DNA of 64,000 nt from Achromobacter sp. Root83 (GTDB lineage Bacteria > Pseudomonadota > Gammaproteobacteria > Burkholderiales > Burkholderiaceae_B): positions 188,542 through 252,541 of the forward strand of contig NZ_LMIU01000024.1 in NCBI RefSeq assembly GCF_001428845.1, given 5' to 3'. The translations under genes and the position numbers were made by a program. Numbering within the stretch: the stretch's first letter is position 1; each line of letters begins with the position of its first letter. Below, in pieces: positions 27,631 to 36,402 of the stretch. Under the pieces are notes generated by a model. That model saw nothing but the letters and a program-made list of their open reading frames with translations. It was not told where the DNA came from and ran no database searches.

Positions 27631-29003
27631 AAGACCGCGATCACCAGGAATACCGACATCGTCGATATCAGCGTGATGGCGAAGATATCGCCGTAGGACT
27701 GGCGGTGCGTCAGGCCGGTCACGGCCAGCAGCGTGATGACGGCGCCGTTGTGCGGCAAGGTATCCATGCCGCCGCTCGCCATGGCCGCGACGCGGTGCAG
27801 GACCTCCATGGGGATGCCGGCGGCCAGCGCGCCGTCGATGAAGGTCTGCGACATCGCGGCCAGCGCGATGCTCATGCCGCCCGAGGCCGAGCCCGTGATG
27901 CCCGCCAGCGTGGTCACCGCCACGGCTTCGCCGACCAGCGGATCGGGAATCGCCTTCAAGGCCTGCGCCACCAGCAGAAAGCCCGGCAGCGCGGCGATGA
28001 CGCCGCCGAAACCGTATTCCGCCGCCGTGTTCATGGACGCCAGCAGGGCGCCCGACACGGCGCTCTTGCTGCCTTCGGCGAAGTGCGCCTTGATGGCGCG
28101 GAACGAAAACAGCAGGATGGTGAAGATGCCCGCGATCAGCGCGCCCATCACGGCCCACAGCGCCACCTGCTCTTCGGCGTTGACGGCCATGGGCTTGGCA
28201 AGGCCGGGCAGGTCCACTTCCGAACCCGCCGGATACCAGCCCGGGATCCAGCGCGTCAGCAGAAAGTTCATGACGCCCACCACCACCAGCGGCAGCAGCG
28301 CGATCAGCGGGTGGTGGCTGCGTTCGCTGGGCGGCGTGGCCGGTTCGTTGCGCAGGTCAGTGCCGTAGGTTTCGCCGGCGGCCGCCGCGCGCTTGCGCCG
28401 CCACTCCAGGTAGGCGATGCCGGCGCTCAGCGTGAACGCCGCGCCGATTAGGCCCAGCCAGGGCGCGGCCCAGGTGGTGGTCTCGAAGAACGTGGTGGGG
28501 ATGATGTTCTGGATCTGCGGCGTGCCGGGCAGGGCGGTCATGGTAAAGGTGAAGGCGCCCAGCGCGATCGCCCCGGGCATCAGCCGCTTCGGAATGCCGC
28601 CCTGGCGGAACATTTCGGCGGCGAACGGATACACCGCGAACACCACCACGAACAGCGACACCCCGCCATAGGTCAGCACGGCGCATACCAGCACGATGGC
28701 CACGATGGCGCGCTCCGCGCCGATCAGGCGCAGCACCGCCTGCACGATGGCGCGCGAGAATCCGGACAGCTCGATCAGCTTGCCGAACACCGCGCCCAGC
28801 AGGAACACGGGAAAGTAGAGCTTGGCGAAGCCCGCCATGCGCTCCATGAAGATGCCCGAAAACACAGGGGCCAGCGCCGACGGGTCGGTCAGCAGCACCG
28901 CGCCCATGGCCGCGATGGGCGCGCAAAGAATCACGCTGTAGCCTCGGTACGCCGCCAGCATCAGAAACGCCAGCGCCGCCACCACGATGATCAATCCGGT
29001 CAT
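27609..29003 (-). CDS. GntP-family permease
   Basis: Inner-membrane proton symporter for a hydroxy or sugar acid. 464 aa with about 12 membrane segments; family landmarks include FPVFLLGAVFGKLIELSGFS, LTYGGVSLFVVVFAVYPFAA, TALPGTPQIQNIIPTTFF, TGSASGGMSIAL and SGGMDTLPHNGAVITLL. Gluconate and 3-hydroxybutyrate transporters both fall in this family; neither can be preferred here. Confidence 0.9.
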   Translation of the reverse strand: MTGLIIVVAALAFLMLAAYRGYSVILCAPIAAMGAVLLTDPSALAPVFSGIFMERMAGFAKLYFPVFLLGAVFGKLIELSGFSRAIVQAVLRLIGAERAIVAIVLVCAVLTYGGVSLFVVVFAVYPFAAEMFRQGGIPKRLMPGAIALGAFTFTMTALPGTPQIQNIIPTTFFETTTWAAPWLGLIGAAFTLSAGIAYLEWRRKRAAAAGETYGTDLRNEPATPPSERSHHPLIALLPLVVVGVMNFLLTRWIPGWYPAGSEVDLPGLAKPMAVNAEEQVALWAVMGALIAGIFTILLFSFRAIKAHFAEGSKSAVSGALLASMNTAAEYGFGGVIAALPGFLLVAQALKAIPDPLVGEAVAVTTLAGITGSASGGMSIALAAMSQTFIDGALAAGIPMEVLHRVAAMASGGMDTLPHNGAVITLLAVTGLTHRQSYGDIFAITLISTMSVFLVIAVFYLTGIV

Positions 29004-29113
29004 TCAATGCTCCGCGAATGAAGAGATAAGGGGTGAGGGGCTACACCTTAACGCATCGGGCTTGTGTTCTCTTTACGCGGCGAGCATGGGGCATGGCGCC
29101 GGCCAGCGCGGAT

Positions 29114-29923
29114 TCAGCGATCGAGCAGGGCCTGCGCCTGGCGCGCGATATCCAGGTCGATCGCGGCATCGTCGCCGTCGCCCATGTACCAGGCGGCCGA
29201 CAGGCCGCACCAGGCCACGACCCATCGCAACAGCCGCCGGCGGTCCAGCCCGGCGTGCGCCACGATGATGTCCAGGCGGCGCTCGAATTGCCCGGGCACG
29301 GTGGCCACGGGCGGCACCGGGTCCGTCAGGTCGGGATTGCAGAAGATGTTGGCGTAGTCGAAGGCCCGGTCGCCATGCAGGCGCTTGGGATCGATCACGA
29401 GCCAGCCGCGCTCGCCAAAGTCCAGCACGTTGTCGTGATGGGCGTCGCCGTGCAGCACGGTCACGTCTTGCGGATCGTCCAGCAGGGCGCGGGCGTGGCG
29501 GGCGCTGTGCGCGAGGATGCCGCCATGCGTCCGCGCCATCGGCCACAATTCGGCGAACCATTCCTCCAGCGTCCGCAGGGCCGGCAGCGGCTTGCCTCGC
29601 GGCGCGTGCAGCGCCTTCAGCACGCCGCAGAGGATGCGGGTGGCCTCGTCGTCGCGGCCATTGCGCGCGTAGTGGGCCAGCGAGCGCGTGCCCGTGGCGC
29701 GTTCCAGCAGGATGGCGTCGTCGTCGTGCGCCAGCACGCGCGCGGCGCCCTGGCCGTCCCACCAGTTCATCAGCACGCCGCCTTGCTTTTCGTCTTCTTC
29801 GATGGACACCTTGAGCATGGCGGGCGCGCCTTCATGCAGGACGGGCAGCAGTTGCGCCGCGTGGGTGACGATAGGCGCGCCATCGGGCGCGAGGTTCCAG
29901 CGGGTGAGATAGGCGTCGAACAT
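29114..29923 (-). CDS. Aminoglycoside/hydroxyurea kinase-like protein (APH(6) type)
   Basis: 269 aa from the ATG at 29923. Kinase-fold motifs: ILLERATGTRSLAHYA, catalytic loop VLHGDAHHDNVLDF (HGDxHxxN), metal-binding VIDPKRLHGDRAFDYANIF. It resembles streptomycin 6-kinase/hydroxyurea phosphotransferase proteins, which are often chromosomal and of uncertain native substrate. The next minus-strand gene upstream is an MFS transporter ending 38 bp away; the two may be co-transcribed. Whether it gives resistance cannot be told from sequence. Confidence 0.85.
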   Translation of the reverse strand: MFDAYLTRWNLAPDGAPIVTHAAQLLPVLHEGAPAMLKVSIEEDEKQGGVLMNWWDGQGAARVLAHDDDAILLERATGTRSLAHYARNGRDDEATRILCGVLKALHAPRGKPLPALRTLEEWFAELWPMARTHGGILAHSARHARALLDDPQDVTVLHGDAHHDNVLDFGERGWLVIDPKRLHGDRAFDYANIFCNPDLTDPVPPVATVPGQFERRLDIIVAHAGLDRRRLLRWVVAWCGLSAAWYMGDGDDAAIDLDIARQAQALLDR

Positions 29924-29961
29924 GACAATGGTTGCGGAGGCATCCGGTTGCGGGGCGACCC

Positions 29962-31221
29962 CTATAGTACGGTCCGCGGGGAAACGGCGCGCTCCGGAAG
30001 CAGGGCCGTGATCGCCGCCGCCAGGATATTTCCGCCGGCGGCCGTGGCGATCGGCAGCGCGTAGCTGCCGCCCAGGTCGTAGGCGTAGCCCGCCGCGACC
30101 GGCCCGATCAGGGTGCCGAACGCCACGCTGGTGTACAGCATGCCGATGATGCCGCTGACGTGGCGTCCGCCGAAATAGTCCATGACCACGGCGGGCAGCA
30201 GCGCCACCCAGCCGCCGTAGAACACTCCGAACGCCAGCGCGAACAGCGCCAGCGCCCAGAACTGGCTGAAGGCGCTCCAGATCGCCAGCGTGGCTGCCAT
30301 CCCGCAATACATGGCCGCAAGCGATGCGCGCCTGCCCAGTCGGTCCGCAATCGGTCCCAGGCAGAACCGGCCGGCCGTGCTGCCCACGCCGATCAGGCTT
30401 AGCAGCAGAACGGCCCGGGCCGGCGGCACGCCGTGGTCCAGTGCGTAGGGCACGAGGTGCACGAAGGGCACGAAGACGCCGAACGCGCAGAACAGGCAGG
30501 CGAGGTACAGCAGGACAAAGGCTTTGCTGCGGACGGCCTCGCGCACGGGGACGCCCTCGAGCGCTGGTGTGGCGGCGCACGGGGGCGGCAGCGGCGCGCC
30601 ATCCGGAGCCAGGCCGCGGTCCAGCGGCGAGTTCTCCACCCAGCGCGAGGCGGCCGCGCCCAGGACCGCTACGCACACGGCCAGCGCAAGATAGGTGGCC
30701 CGCCAGCCCCACAGGTCTATCAGCGCCGAAGCCAGGGGCGGCACGAGCAGCGTGCCCACGCCGATGCCGCTGACGGCCAGCCCGGACGCCAGCGCGCGCC
30801 GCCGCCGGAACCAACGCTGCACCGCACCCACCACCGGCACATAGGAACATCCCACTCCCAAGCCCACTCCCAGGCCATAGGCCAGGTATATCTGCGTCAT
30901 GCTCCGCGCCGCGCCGGCAAGCAGCAGTCCCAGCGCCAGCAGCAGCATCCCGGCCAGCGCCAGGCGGCGCGACCCGTAGCGGTCCGCCAGGGGCCCGCTG
31001 ATCACGCCCAGGCCGAAGTACAGAAATCCCGCCAGTGAAAACACCAGAGACACCGCGCCCCGCGAGGCGCCGAAATCGTGCTGCAGGGATTCGACGAACG
31101 CGCTGAAGGAATAGGCGCTGCCGAATCCCAGCAAGGTGATGGCGAACGCGGCGGCGACCACGAACCATCCGTGAAAAATCCTGCCGGCCGTGGGCAGGGG
31201 GGTGGCATGTTGCGAGCGCAT
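29962..31221 (-). CDS. MFS transporter (oxalate/monocarboxylate-like)
   Basis: 419 aa with 12 membrane segments and a central loop near residue 195. N-terminal motif FHGWFVVAAAFAITLLGFGS, GPLADRYGSRRLALAG (MFS motif A) and GPIADRLGRRASLAAMY in the second half. ATG at 31221 with AGGAAG upstream, two bases after the amidase stop, so it probably imports the amidase substrate or exports its product. Confidence 0.88.
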   Translation of the reverse strand: MRSQHATPLPTAGRIFHGWFVVAAAFAITLLGFGSAYSFSAFVESLQHDFGASRGAVSLVFSLAGFLYFGLGVISGPLADRYGSRRLALAGMLLLALGLLLAGAARSMTQIYLAYGLGVGLGVGCSYVPVVGAVQRWFRRRRALASGLAVSGIGVGTLLVPPLASALIDLWGWRATYLALAVCVAVLGAAASRWVENSPLDRGLAPDGAPLPPPCAATPALEGVPVREAVRSKAFVLLYLACLFCAFGVFVPFVHLVPYALDHGVPPARAVLLLSLIGVGSTAGRFCLGPIADRLGRRASLAAMYCGMAATLAIWSAFSQFWALALFALAFGVFYGGWVALLPAVVMDYFGGRHVSGIIGMLYTSVAFGTLIGPVAAGYAYDLGGSYALPIATAAGGNILAAAITALLPERAVSPRTVL

Positions 31222-31223
31222 GG

Positions 31224-32663
31224 TCACGCTTCCTTTCCTGGCGCGGGCCTGTGCAGATGCCAGCAGGTGGCGGACTGGAACGCGGCCCCAAGCCGGAACA
31301 AGGTCCTCTCGTCCAGACGCGCGGCCACCAATTGCAGGCCCATCGGCATGCCGGCCCGGCATAGGCCCGCCGGCAGCGTCAGGCAGGGATGACCCGTCAT
31401 GTTGAACACGCAGGTGTAGCGCTGCAGCGCGGCGATCAAGCCGGGCTGATCGCCCAGCGTGCTGATGGCGTGCAGGGTCAGTGGCGGCATCGGTTGCACC
31501 GGCGCCAGCATTGCGTCGATGCCGGTGAACATCGCGTCCACCTGTCCGCGCAGGTCCATGCGGCGCAGCAAGAGGCGCTGGTAATCCAGGCCGGACAAGG
31601 CATGGCCCGCATCCAGCACCTTCGCCAGCACCGGCCCGTACTCGTTCTTCTGGGAGGGGTAGGTGCCCGCATGGGCAACCGCGGCTTCCACCGCGCAGTT
31701 CGGCGCCCAGTCGCGAACCGCCTGTTCAGCCTGCGCGCGCGGGAAGCGCACCGGCACCAGCTCCGCGCCCAGCTCCTGGAATGTCTGCGCGGCCGCCGCC
31801 AGCATGCTTCGCGTCTGGGCGTCCACGTCCATGCTGTTCCAGTCCGGATCGACGCCGATCCGCAGGCCGCGAATGGAGCCGGAGGCAAGCTGGGCATAGC
31901 GCGGCACCGGCGCCTGCAATGCGGTGGGCTCCAGGGGATCGGCGCCCGCCACGGCTTCCAGCATGACGGCGGCATCGCGCAAGCTGCGCGCGACGATGCC
32001 GATGTGATCCAGCGAGGCCGCCAGTTCCACCGTGCCATGGCGGCTGACGCGGCCCCACGTAGGCTTGATGCCCGTCAGGCCGTTGGCCGCGCAGGGCCAG
32101 CGGATCGATCCGCCCGTGTCCGATGCGGTGGCCGCGAAGCACAGGCCAGCCGCCGTCGCCACGGCGGATCCGCTGGACGAGATGCCGGTCCAATAGTCCG
32201 CGTTCCACGGATTGCGCGGGGGCGCGATGGCGGGATGATGGTCGGAGTACGCCCCTTCCGTCATCTGCAGTTGCCCCAGCAGCACCGCGCCCGCGTCGCG
32301 CAGCCGCCGCACGACGGTGGCGTCATGATCTGCGGGCGTGCTCCGGTGGATAGTCGAGCCCGCCGCCGCCGGCACGCCTTCCCGCCGGCACAGGTCCTTC
32401 AGCGCGATGGGCACGCCATGCAGCGGGCCACGGTAGCGGCCGCCGCGTATCTCCGCTTCGGCGGCGCGCGCGGCCTGCAGCGCCGACGCCGCCGTCACGC
32501 AGGCGTAGCTGCGCAGCGCGCCGTCCCGGGCCTCGATGCGCCGGAGCTGGGCGCGCGTGATCTCCACGGGCGAAATCTCGCCGGACCGGATCAGCGCGGC
32601 GACCTCGGTCAGGTCCCGGTCCAGGAGGTCCGCCCCAGGGGTTTCGAGCTTGATGTCATTCAT
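31224..32663 (-). CDS. Amidase (amidase-signature family)
   Basis: 479 aa hydrolase of a carboxamide. Ser-cisSer-Lys triad motifs: Lys in PIALKDLCRREG, GISSSGSAVATAAGLCFAAT with the cis-Ser, and SDTGGSIRWPCAANGLTGIK with the nucleophile. AtzF/GatA-like fold, but the absence of gatB/gatC and pairing with an MFS transporter and a divergent LysR point to catabolism. It lies upstream of the MFS gene in a two-gene operon. Confidence 0.9.
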   Translation of the reverse strand: MNDIKLETPGADLLDRDLTEVAALIRSGEISPVEITRAQLRRIEARDGALRSYACVTAASALQAARAAEAEIRGGRYRGPLHGVPIALKDLCRREGVPAAAGSTIHRSTPADHDATVVRRLRDAGAVLLGQLQMTEGAYSDHHPAIAPPRNPWNADYWTGISSSGSAVATAAGLCFAATASDTGGSIRWPCAANGLTGIKPTWGRVSRHGTVELAASLDHIGIVARSLRDAAVMLEAVAGADPLEPTALQAPVPRYAQLASGSIRGLRIGVDPDWNSMDVDAQTRSMLAAAAQTFQELGAELVPVRFPRAQAEQAVRDWAPNCAVEAAVAHAGTYPSQKNEYGPVLAKVLDAGHALSGLDYQRLLLRRMDLRGQVDAMFTGIDAMLAPVQPMPPLTLHAISTLGDQPGLIAALQRYTCVFNMTGHPCLTLPAGLCRAGMPMGLQLVAARLDERTLFRLGAAFQSATCWHLHRPAPGKEA

Positions 32664-32758
32664 ATAGTTGAACTATTCTTTTTCGAGTTGATTTGCCAGC
32701 GCACACCTTCAAAGTTAATGGGACAAATCAGGTTCGACAAACCCTCTTTTCTATCTTG

Positions 32759-32783
32759 TTCAAGTTAGTAAAACTAACTTGAA
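32759..32783. promoter_or_regulatory. Perfect inverted repeat in the amidase/lysR promoter
   Basis: TTCAAGTTAGT and ACTAACTTGAA, 11-bp arms around AAA, end 20 bp before the lysR ATG. The arms are AT-rich and there is no gene end nearby, so an operator is much more likely than a terminator. Confidence 0.75.
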
Positions 32784-32803
32784 TCTTTACCGCGGCGACG
32801 CCC

Positions 32804-33688
32804 ATGCTCCCACCCAGACTCCCTCCGCTCAATGCCCTGCGCGCCTTCGATGCCGCCGCCCGCCATCAGTCCATGAAGGCGGCGGCGCAAGAGCTGTGCG
32901 TCACGCCGGGCGCGGTCAGCCAGTTGATCAAGACGCTGGAGCAGCACCTGGGCGTGCCGCTCTTCGTGCGCGTGAACCGCGGCATCCTGTTGACCGATGC
33001 CGGCAGGAACTACCTGCCGCCCATCCGCAATGCGTTTCGCCAGATACTGGACGCCTCGGCCCGCGTCGCGGCGCCGCCGGCAAGCCGCGTGCTTACCGTC
33101 GGCGCCACCGCTTTCTTCGCATCGGCCTGGCTGATTCCGCGCCTGAACGACTTTCACGCGCGCCACCCCGACATCGATCTGCAGATCGTCACCAGCAATG
33201 CCTTGACGGATTTCACGCGCGACGGCGTGGACATCGCGATCCGGCACGGGCTGGGCCGCTACCCGGGCTTGCAGAGCGAACACCTGTTGACGGTGGAAGT
33301 CGTGCCGGTCGCGTCGGCCGGCCTGGTGGACTCGCTGGGCATGCCCGGCGGCGCGTGGGACCTGCTGCGTTGGCCGCGCGTGCACGACGAAGGCCGCAAG
33401 GGCTGGAGGCTCTGGTTCGCGGCACAGGGCGTGGACGACGCGGGCATGCCCAGAGGGCCTGCCTTCGACGATGGCAATCTGCTGCTGAAGGCGGTCGCGG
33501 CCGGGCAGGGCATGGGCCTGCTGCCGGCGGCGATGGTTGAAGACGAGCTTGCGGCGGGGCGGCTGGTCAGGCTGGCCGACGATGCCTGGCTGGAGGAGTT
33601 CGGCTATTACCTGGTGTGGCCGGGACAGGGCCCGATGAAGGACAAGGCCCGGGCGTTCCGCGACTGGCTGCGGGAGCGCGGCGCCTGA
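32804..33688 (+). CDS. LysR-family regulator (GcvA-like)
   Basis: 294 aa: starts MLPPRLPPLNALRAFDAAAR, the GcvA-type N-terminus, with HTH SMKAAAQELCVTPGAVSQLI, then an effector domain (VDIAIRHGLGRYPGL). Divergent from the amidase-MFS operon with a perfect dyad between them; it likely controls that operon and itself. Confidence 0.93.
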   Translation: MLPPRLPPLNALRAFDAAARHQSMKAAAQELCVTPGAVSQLIKTLEQHLGVPLFVRVNRGILLTDAGRNYLPPIRNAFRQILDASARVAAPPASRVLTVGATAFFASAWLIPRLNDFHARHPDIDLQIVTSNALTDFTRDGVDIAIRHGLGRYPGLQSEHLLTVEVVPVASAGLVDSLGMPGGAWDLLRWPRVHDEGRKGWRLWFAAQGVDDAGMPRGPAFDDGNLLLKAVAAGQGMGLLPAAMVEDELAAGRLVRLADDAWLEEFGYYLVWPGQGPMKDKARAFRDWLRERGA

Positions 33689-33714
33689 ACCGGCGCCTGG
33701 CGTACCGGCAGCCC

Positions 33715-34155
33715 TTAGCCGGCCACCATCAACGCCGCGGCCTTGCGCGCCAGTTCCGCCACCCCGAAGCTGGTCGCCAGCGCATGGCCTTCCAGTTCCG
33801 TCAACGGCACCCATCGGGCATCCCGCGCATCGTCGCCCGCCACCGGTTCGCCGGATTGCCAGCGGCACAGCACCGCGATCAGAATGAAGTGGCGTCGCAG
33901 CACGCCCGTGGCGTCGCGATCGAACACGTCGACGGCATCGAACACGTGCAGCGGTTCGGCAAGCACGGCGGTTTCTTCCCGCAGTTCCCGCGCGGTCGCG
34001 GCCAGGATGGGCTCGCCCGCATCGATCTTGCCGCCGGGAAAGGCCCAGCGGTCTTCGTCCGGCGGGTTGGCGCGGCGCACCAGCAGCACGTGGCCATCGC
34101 GGATGACGGCGGCGATGGTGGCGGCAATGGGGCGTGTCGGATCGGGATCGGTCAT
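33715..34155 (-). CDS. Nudix hydrolase
   Basis: 146 aa. Nudix box GGKIDAGEPILAATA then RELREETAV matches GX5EX7REUXEEXGU except Thr/Ala in place of the last Gly. Family members hydrolyse nucleoside diphosphates linked to another group; the sequence LLVRRANPPDEDRWAFPGGK is similar to ADP-ribose pyrophosphatase-like and MutT-like members. Its substrate is unknown. Stands alone, convergent with lysR. Confidence 0.9.
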   Translation of the reverse strand: MTDPDPTRPIAATIAAVIRDGHVLLVRRANPPDEDRWAFPGGKIDAGEPILAATARELREETAVLAEPLHVFDAVDVFDRDATGVLRRHFILIAVLCRWQSGEPVAGDDARDARWVPLTELEGHALATSFGVAELARKAAALMVAG

Positions 34156-34188
34156 GGAGGCTCCGGCTTCAATCCCGCAGTGTAGAGC

Positions 34189-34214
34189 GCGGGCGGAAAT
34201 CGCTTTCCGCCCGC
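34189..34214 (-). terminator. Hairpin after the binding-protein gene
   Basis: Arms GCGGGCGGAAA (34189-34199) and TTTCCGCCCGC (34204-34214) with a 4-base loop, 10 bp beyond the stop at 34225. Strong stem, no T-run. Confidence 0.65.
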
Positions 34215-34224
34215 GCCGTGGCGC

Positions 34225-35505
34225 CTACTTCTTCACCAGCGGGCAGGTGGACTTGGACAGCGGCATGAAGGCCTGGTCCCCCGGCAGCGTGGCCACCAGC
34301 TTGTAGTAGTCCCAGGGCCGCTTGGATTCGGCCGGCTTTTTCACTTCGAACAGATACATGTCGTGCACCATGCGGCCGTCCTCGCGAATGCGGCCGTTGG
34401 CGGCGAAGAAGTCGTTGATGGGCATGGACTTCATCTGCTTCATCACCGCGGCGGGCTCGTCGGTGCCGGCCGCCTGCACCGCCTTCAGGTAGTGCATCAC
34501 CGACGAATACGTGCCCGCCTGGCTCATGTTGGGCATCTTCTTCAGCTTGTCGTAGTAGCGCTGGGACCAGGCCCGGGTCTGGTCGTTCATGTCCCAGTAG
34601 AAGGCTTCGGTCAGCGTCAGGCCCGCGGCGGCGTCCAGGCCGATGGCATGGATGTCGTTGATGTACAGGAGCAGGCCGGCCATCTTCTGGCCGCCCTTGG
34701 TCAGGCCGAACTCGCTGGCCGCCTTGATGGCGTTGACGGTGTCGCCGCCGGCATTCGCCAGGCCCACGATCTGCGCCTTGCTGGCCTGCGCCTGCAGCAG
34801 GTAGGACGCGAAGTCGCTGGAGCCCAGCGGGTGGCGCGATGCGCCCACCACGGTGCCGCCGTTGGCCTTCACGACATCGGTGGCCGACGCCTGCAGGGTA
34901 TGGCCGAAGGCGTAGTCGGCCGTCAGGAAGTACCAGCTCTTGCCGCCTTGCTCCACGGTGGCGCGCGCGGTGGTGTTGGCCAGCGACCAGGTGTCATAGG
35001 TGTAGTGCACGGAGTACGGCGAGCACAGGTCGTTGGTGATGCGTTCCGTGCCGGGGCCGCTGAAGACCACGATCTTCTTCTTCTCGCGCGCCACCTCCAG
35101 CACGGCCAGCGCGGGCGCGGAGCCCGCCACGTCCATGATGGCGTCCACCTTCTGGGTGTCGTACCACTCGCGCGCCTTGGCGGCGGCGATGTCGGCCTTG
35201 TTCTGGTGGTCCATCACCATCAGGTCCACCTTCTTGCCCAGCACCGTGCCGCCAAAATCGGCGATCGCCATTTCGGCGGCGGTGGCGCTGCCCTTGCCGG
35301 TGACGTCGGCGTAGATGCCGCTCATGTCCAGGATCAGGCCCAGGCGGACGACGTCGTCGGAGACCGCTGCGGGCTGCGCCTGCGCGACGGCCGGTGCCGT
35401 GGCCATTGCAATGGCCATTGCCGAAGCGATGGCCGTGGCGGTGAACAAGCGGGAAAGCGTGCTGCGGCACTGCATTGAAATCCGGGGCGTGTTGGCGTAA
35501 GCCAT
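34225..35505 (-). CDS. Branched-chain amino-acid-type ABC substrate-binding protein
   Basis: 426 aa periplasmic receptor of the LivJ/Peripla_BP_6 family. Signal peptide to about residue 44 (hydrophobic core, AVAQAQ), then VRLGLILDMSGIYADVTGKG, VSGSAPALAV-like ligand region, and YAFGHTLQASATDVVKANGG. ATG at 35505 behind GAGGAG. No LivHMGF-type partners are present. It follows the ligase/GntR genes on the same strand after 151 bp that hold no gene, so it may supply the substrate of that cluster. Confidence 0.88.
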   Translation of the reverse strand: MAYANTPRISMQCRSTLSRLFTATAIASAMAIAMATAPAVAQAQPAAVSDDVVRLGLILDMSGIYADVTGKGSATAAEMAIADFGGTVLGKKVDLMVMDHQNKADIAAAKAREWYDTQKVDAIMDVAGSAPALAVLEVAREKKKIVVFSGPGTERITNDLCSPYSVHYTYDTWSLANTTARATVEQGGKSWYFLTADYAFGHTLQASATDVVKANGGTVVGASRHPLGSSDFASYLLQAQASKAQIVGLANAGGDTVNAIKAASEFGLTKGGQKMAGLLLYINDIHAIGLDAAAGLTLTEAFYWDMNDQTRAWSQRYYDKLKKMPNMSQAGTYSSVMHYLKAVQAAGTDEPAAVMKQMKSMPINDFFAANGRIREDGRMVHDMYLFEVKKPAESKRPWDYYKLVATLPGDQAFMPLSKSTCPLVKK

Positions 35506-35656
35506 GGTTGTCTCCTCTGGTGCCGGATCTGTGGGAACCTGCTGGCGCTTTTGTGGCGTATCGCCGCGCTCTGGGTGGGGTCTGGCCGCGATGGTCGGTG
35601 GGGCGGTGGTCGGGCTCCTGGTTCGGCGGCGGGCGGGCCGTCTGGGTTGAAGAGGG

Positions 35657-36400
35657 TCAGCGTTGGGTCAGCAGGTCGAATTCCATCCGGACTTTCCGGA
35701 ACGGAAACTCCAGCCGCGCGAAATACACCACGCGGCCATCGATGCAGGCATAGCGGCGCAGTTCGGCCACGGGGGACGACACGGGAATCTGCAGGGATTC
35801 CGCCGACTCCTGGCCGGCTTCGATCACGTTGAGTACCTGGCGCGCCTCGGTGATGCGCGCGCCGTAGAACTGGTCCAGCACCGGCGCCACGGTGCTTTTC
35901 TGGATGCGCGCCCGGTGCTTGCGGAACAGGCCGCTGTCCAGGAAGACCTCGCTATAACAGAAGGGCCCCGCATCCGTGGTGTGGACGCGGCGCAGGTATT
36001 GGAAGCTGCCGCCGCGGTCGGCGCCGCAAGGCATGCCCAGCGTGTCGGGCAGCGGGGAGTCGGCGCTGGACTCCACCAGCGACACCGTGCCGAGCTGGTT
36101 GCTCAGTTCGACGGTTTCGGCCCAGGTCTTGGGGATGAGCAGCGTGGGCGTCTCGGGCAACGCGGCATTGACGAAGGTGCCCGACCCGCGCGAACGCCGG
36201 ATCAGGCCGTCTTCTTCGAGCAGCCCGAAGGCCTGGCGTATGGTCGCCCGCGAAATGCCGTAGGTCTCCATCAGCGAGTCCAGCGGCGGGATCTGCTGCC
36301 CTGGCCGCCACGTGCGGTTCTGGATATGGCTGCGAAACAGCGCGGCCGCTTGCAGATAGAGCGGCTGGGGGCTGCGCGAAAAGAGCTTGCGGGCGGGCAT
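35657..36400 (-). CDS. GntR-family regulator (HutC subfamily, UTRA domain)
   Basis: 247 aa: GntR HTH in residues 12-75 (IPPLDSLMETYGISRATIRQ, AFGLLEEDGLIRRSRGSGTF) and a UTRA effector domain ending YFARLEFPFRKVRMEFDL. Two bases separate it from the CoA ligase stop, so it is the third gene of the cyclase-ligase operon. The 18-bp palindrome at 39104 is its likely operator. Confidence 0.92.
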   Translation of the reverse strand: MPARKLFSRSPQPLYLQAAALFRSHIQNRTWRPGQQIPPLDSLMETYGISRATIRQAFGLLEEDGLIRRSRGSGTFVNAALPETPTLLIPKTWAETVELSNQLGTVSLVESSADSPLPDTLGMPCGADRGGSFQYLRRVHTTDAGPFCYSEVFLDSGLFRKHRARIQKSTVAPVLDQFYGARITEARQVLNVIEAGQESAESLQIPVSSPVAELRRYACIDGRVVYFARLEFPFRKVRMEFDLLTQR

Positions 36401-36402
36401 GA

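Noticed and set aside
29114..29923. Acquired mobile resistance gene
   Set aside because: Base composition and codon use match the neighbours, and no integrase, transposase or inverted repeats flank it; likely a chromosomal kinase-like gene.
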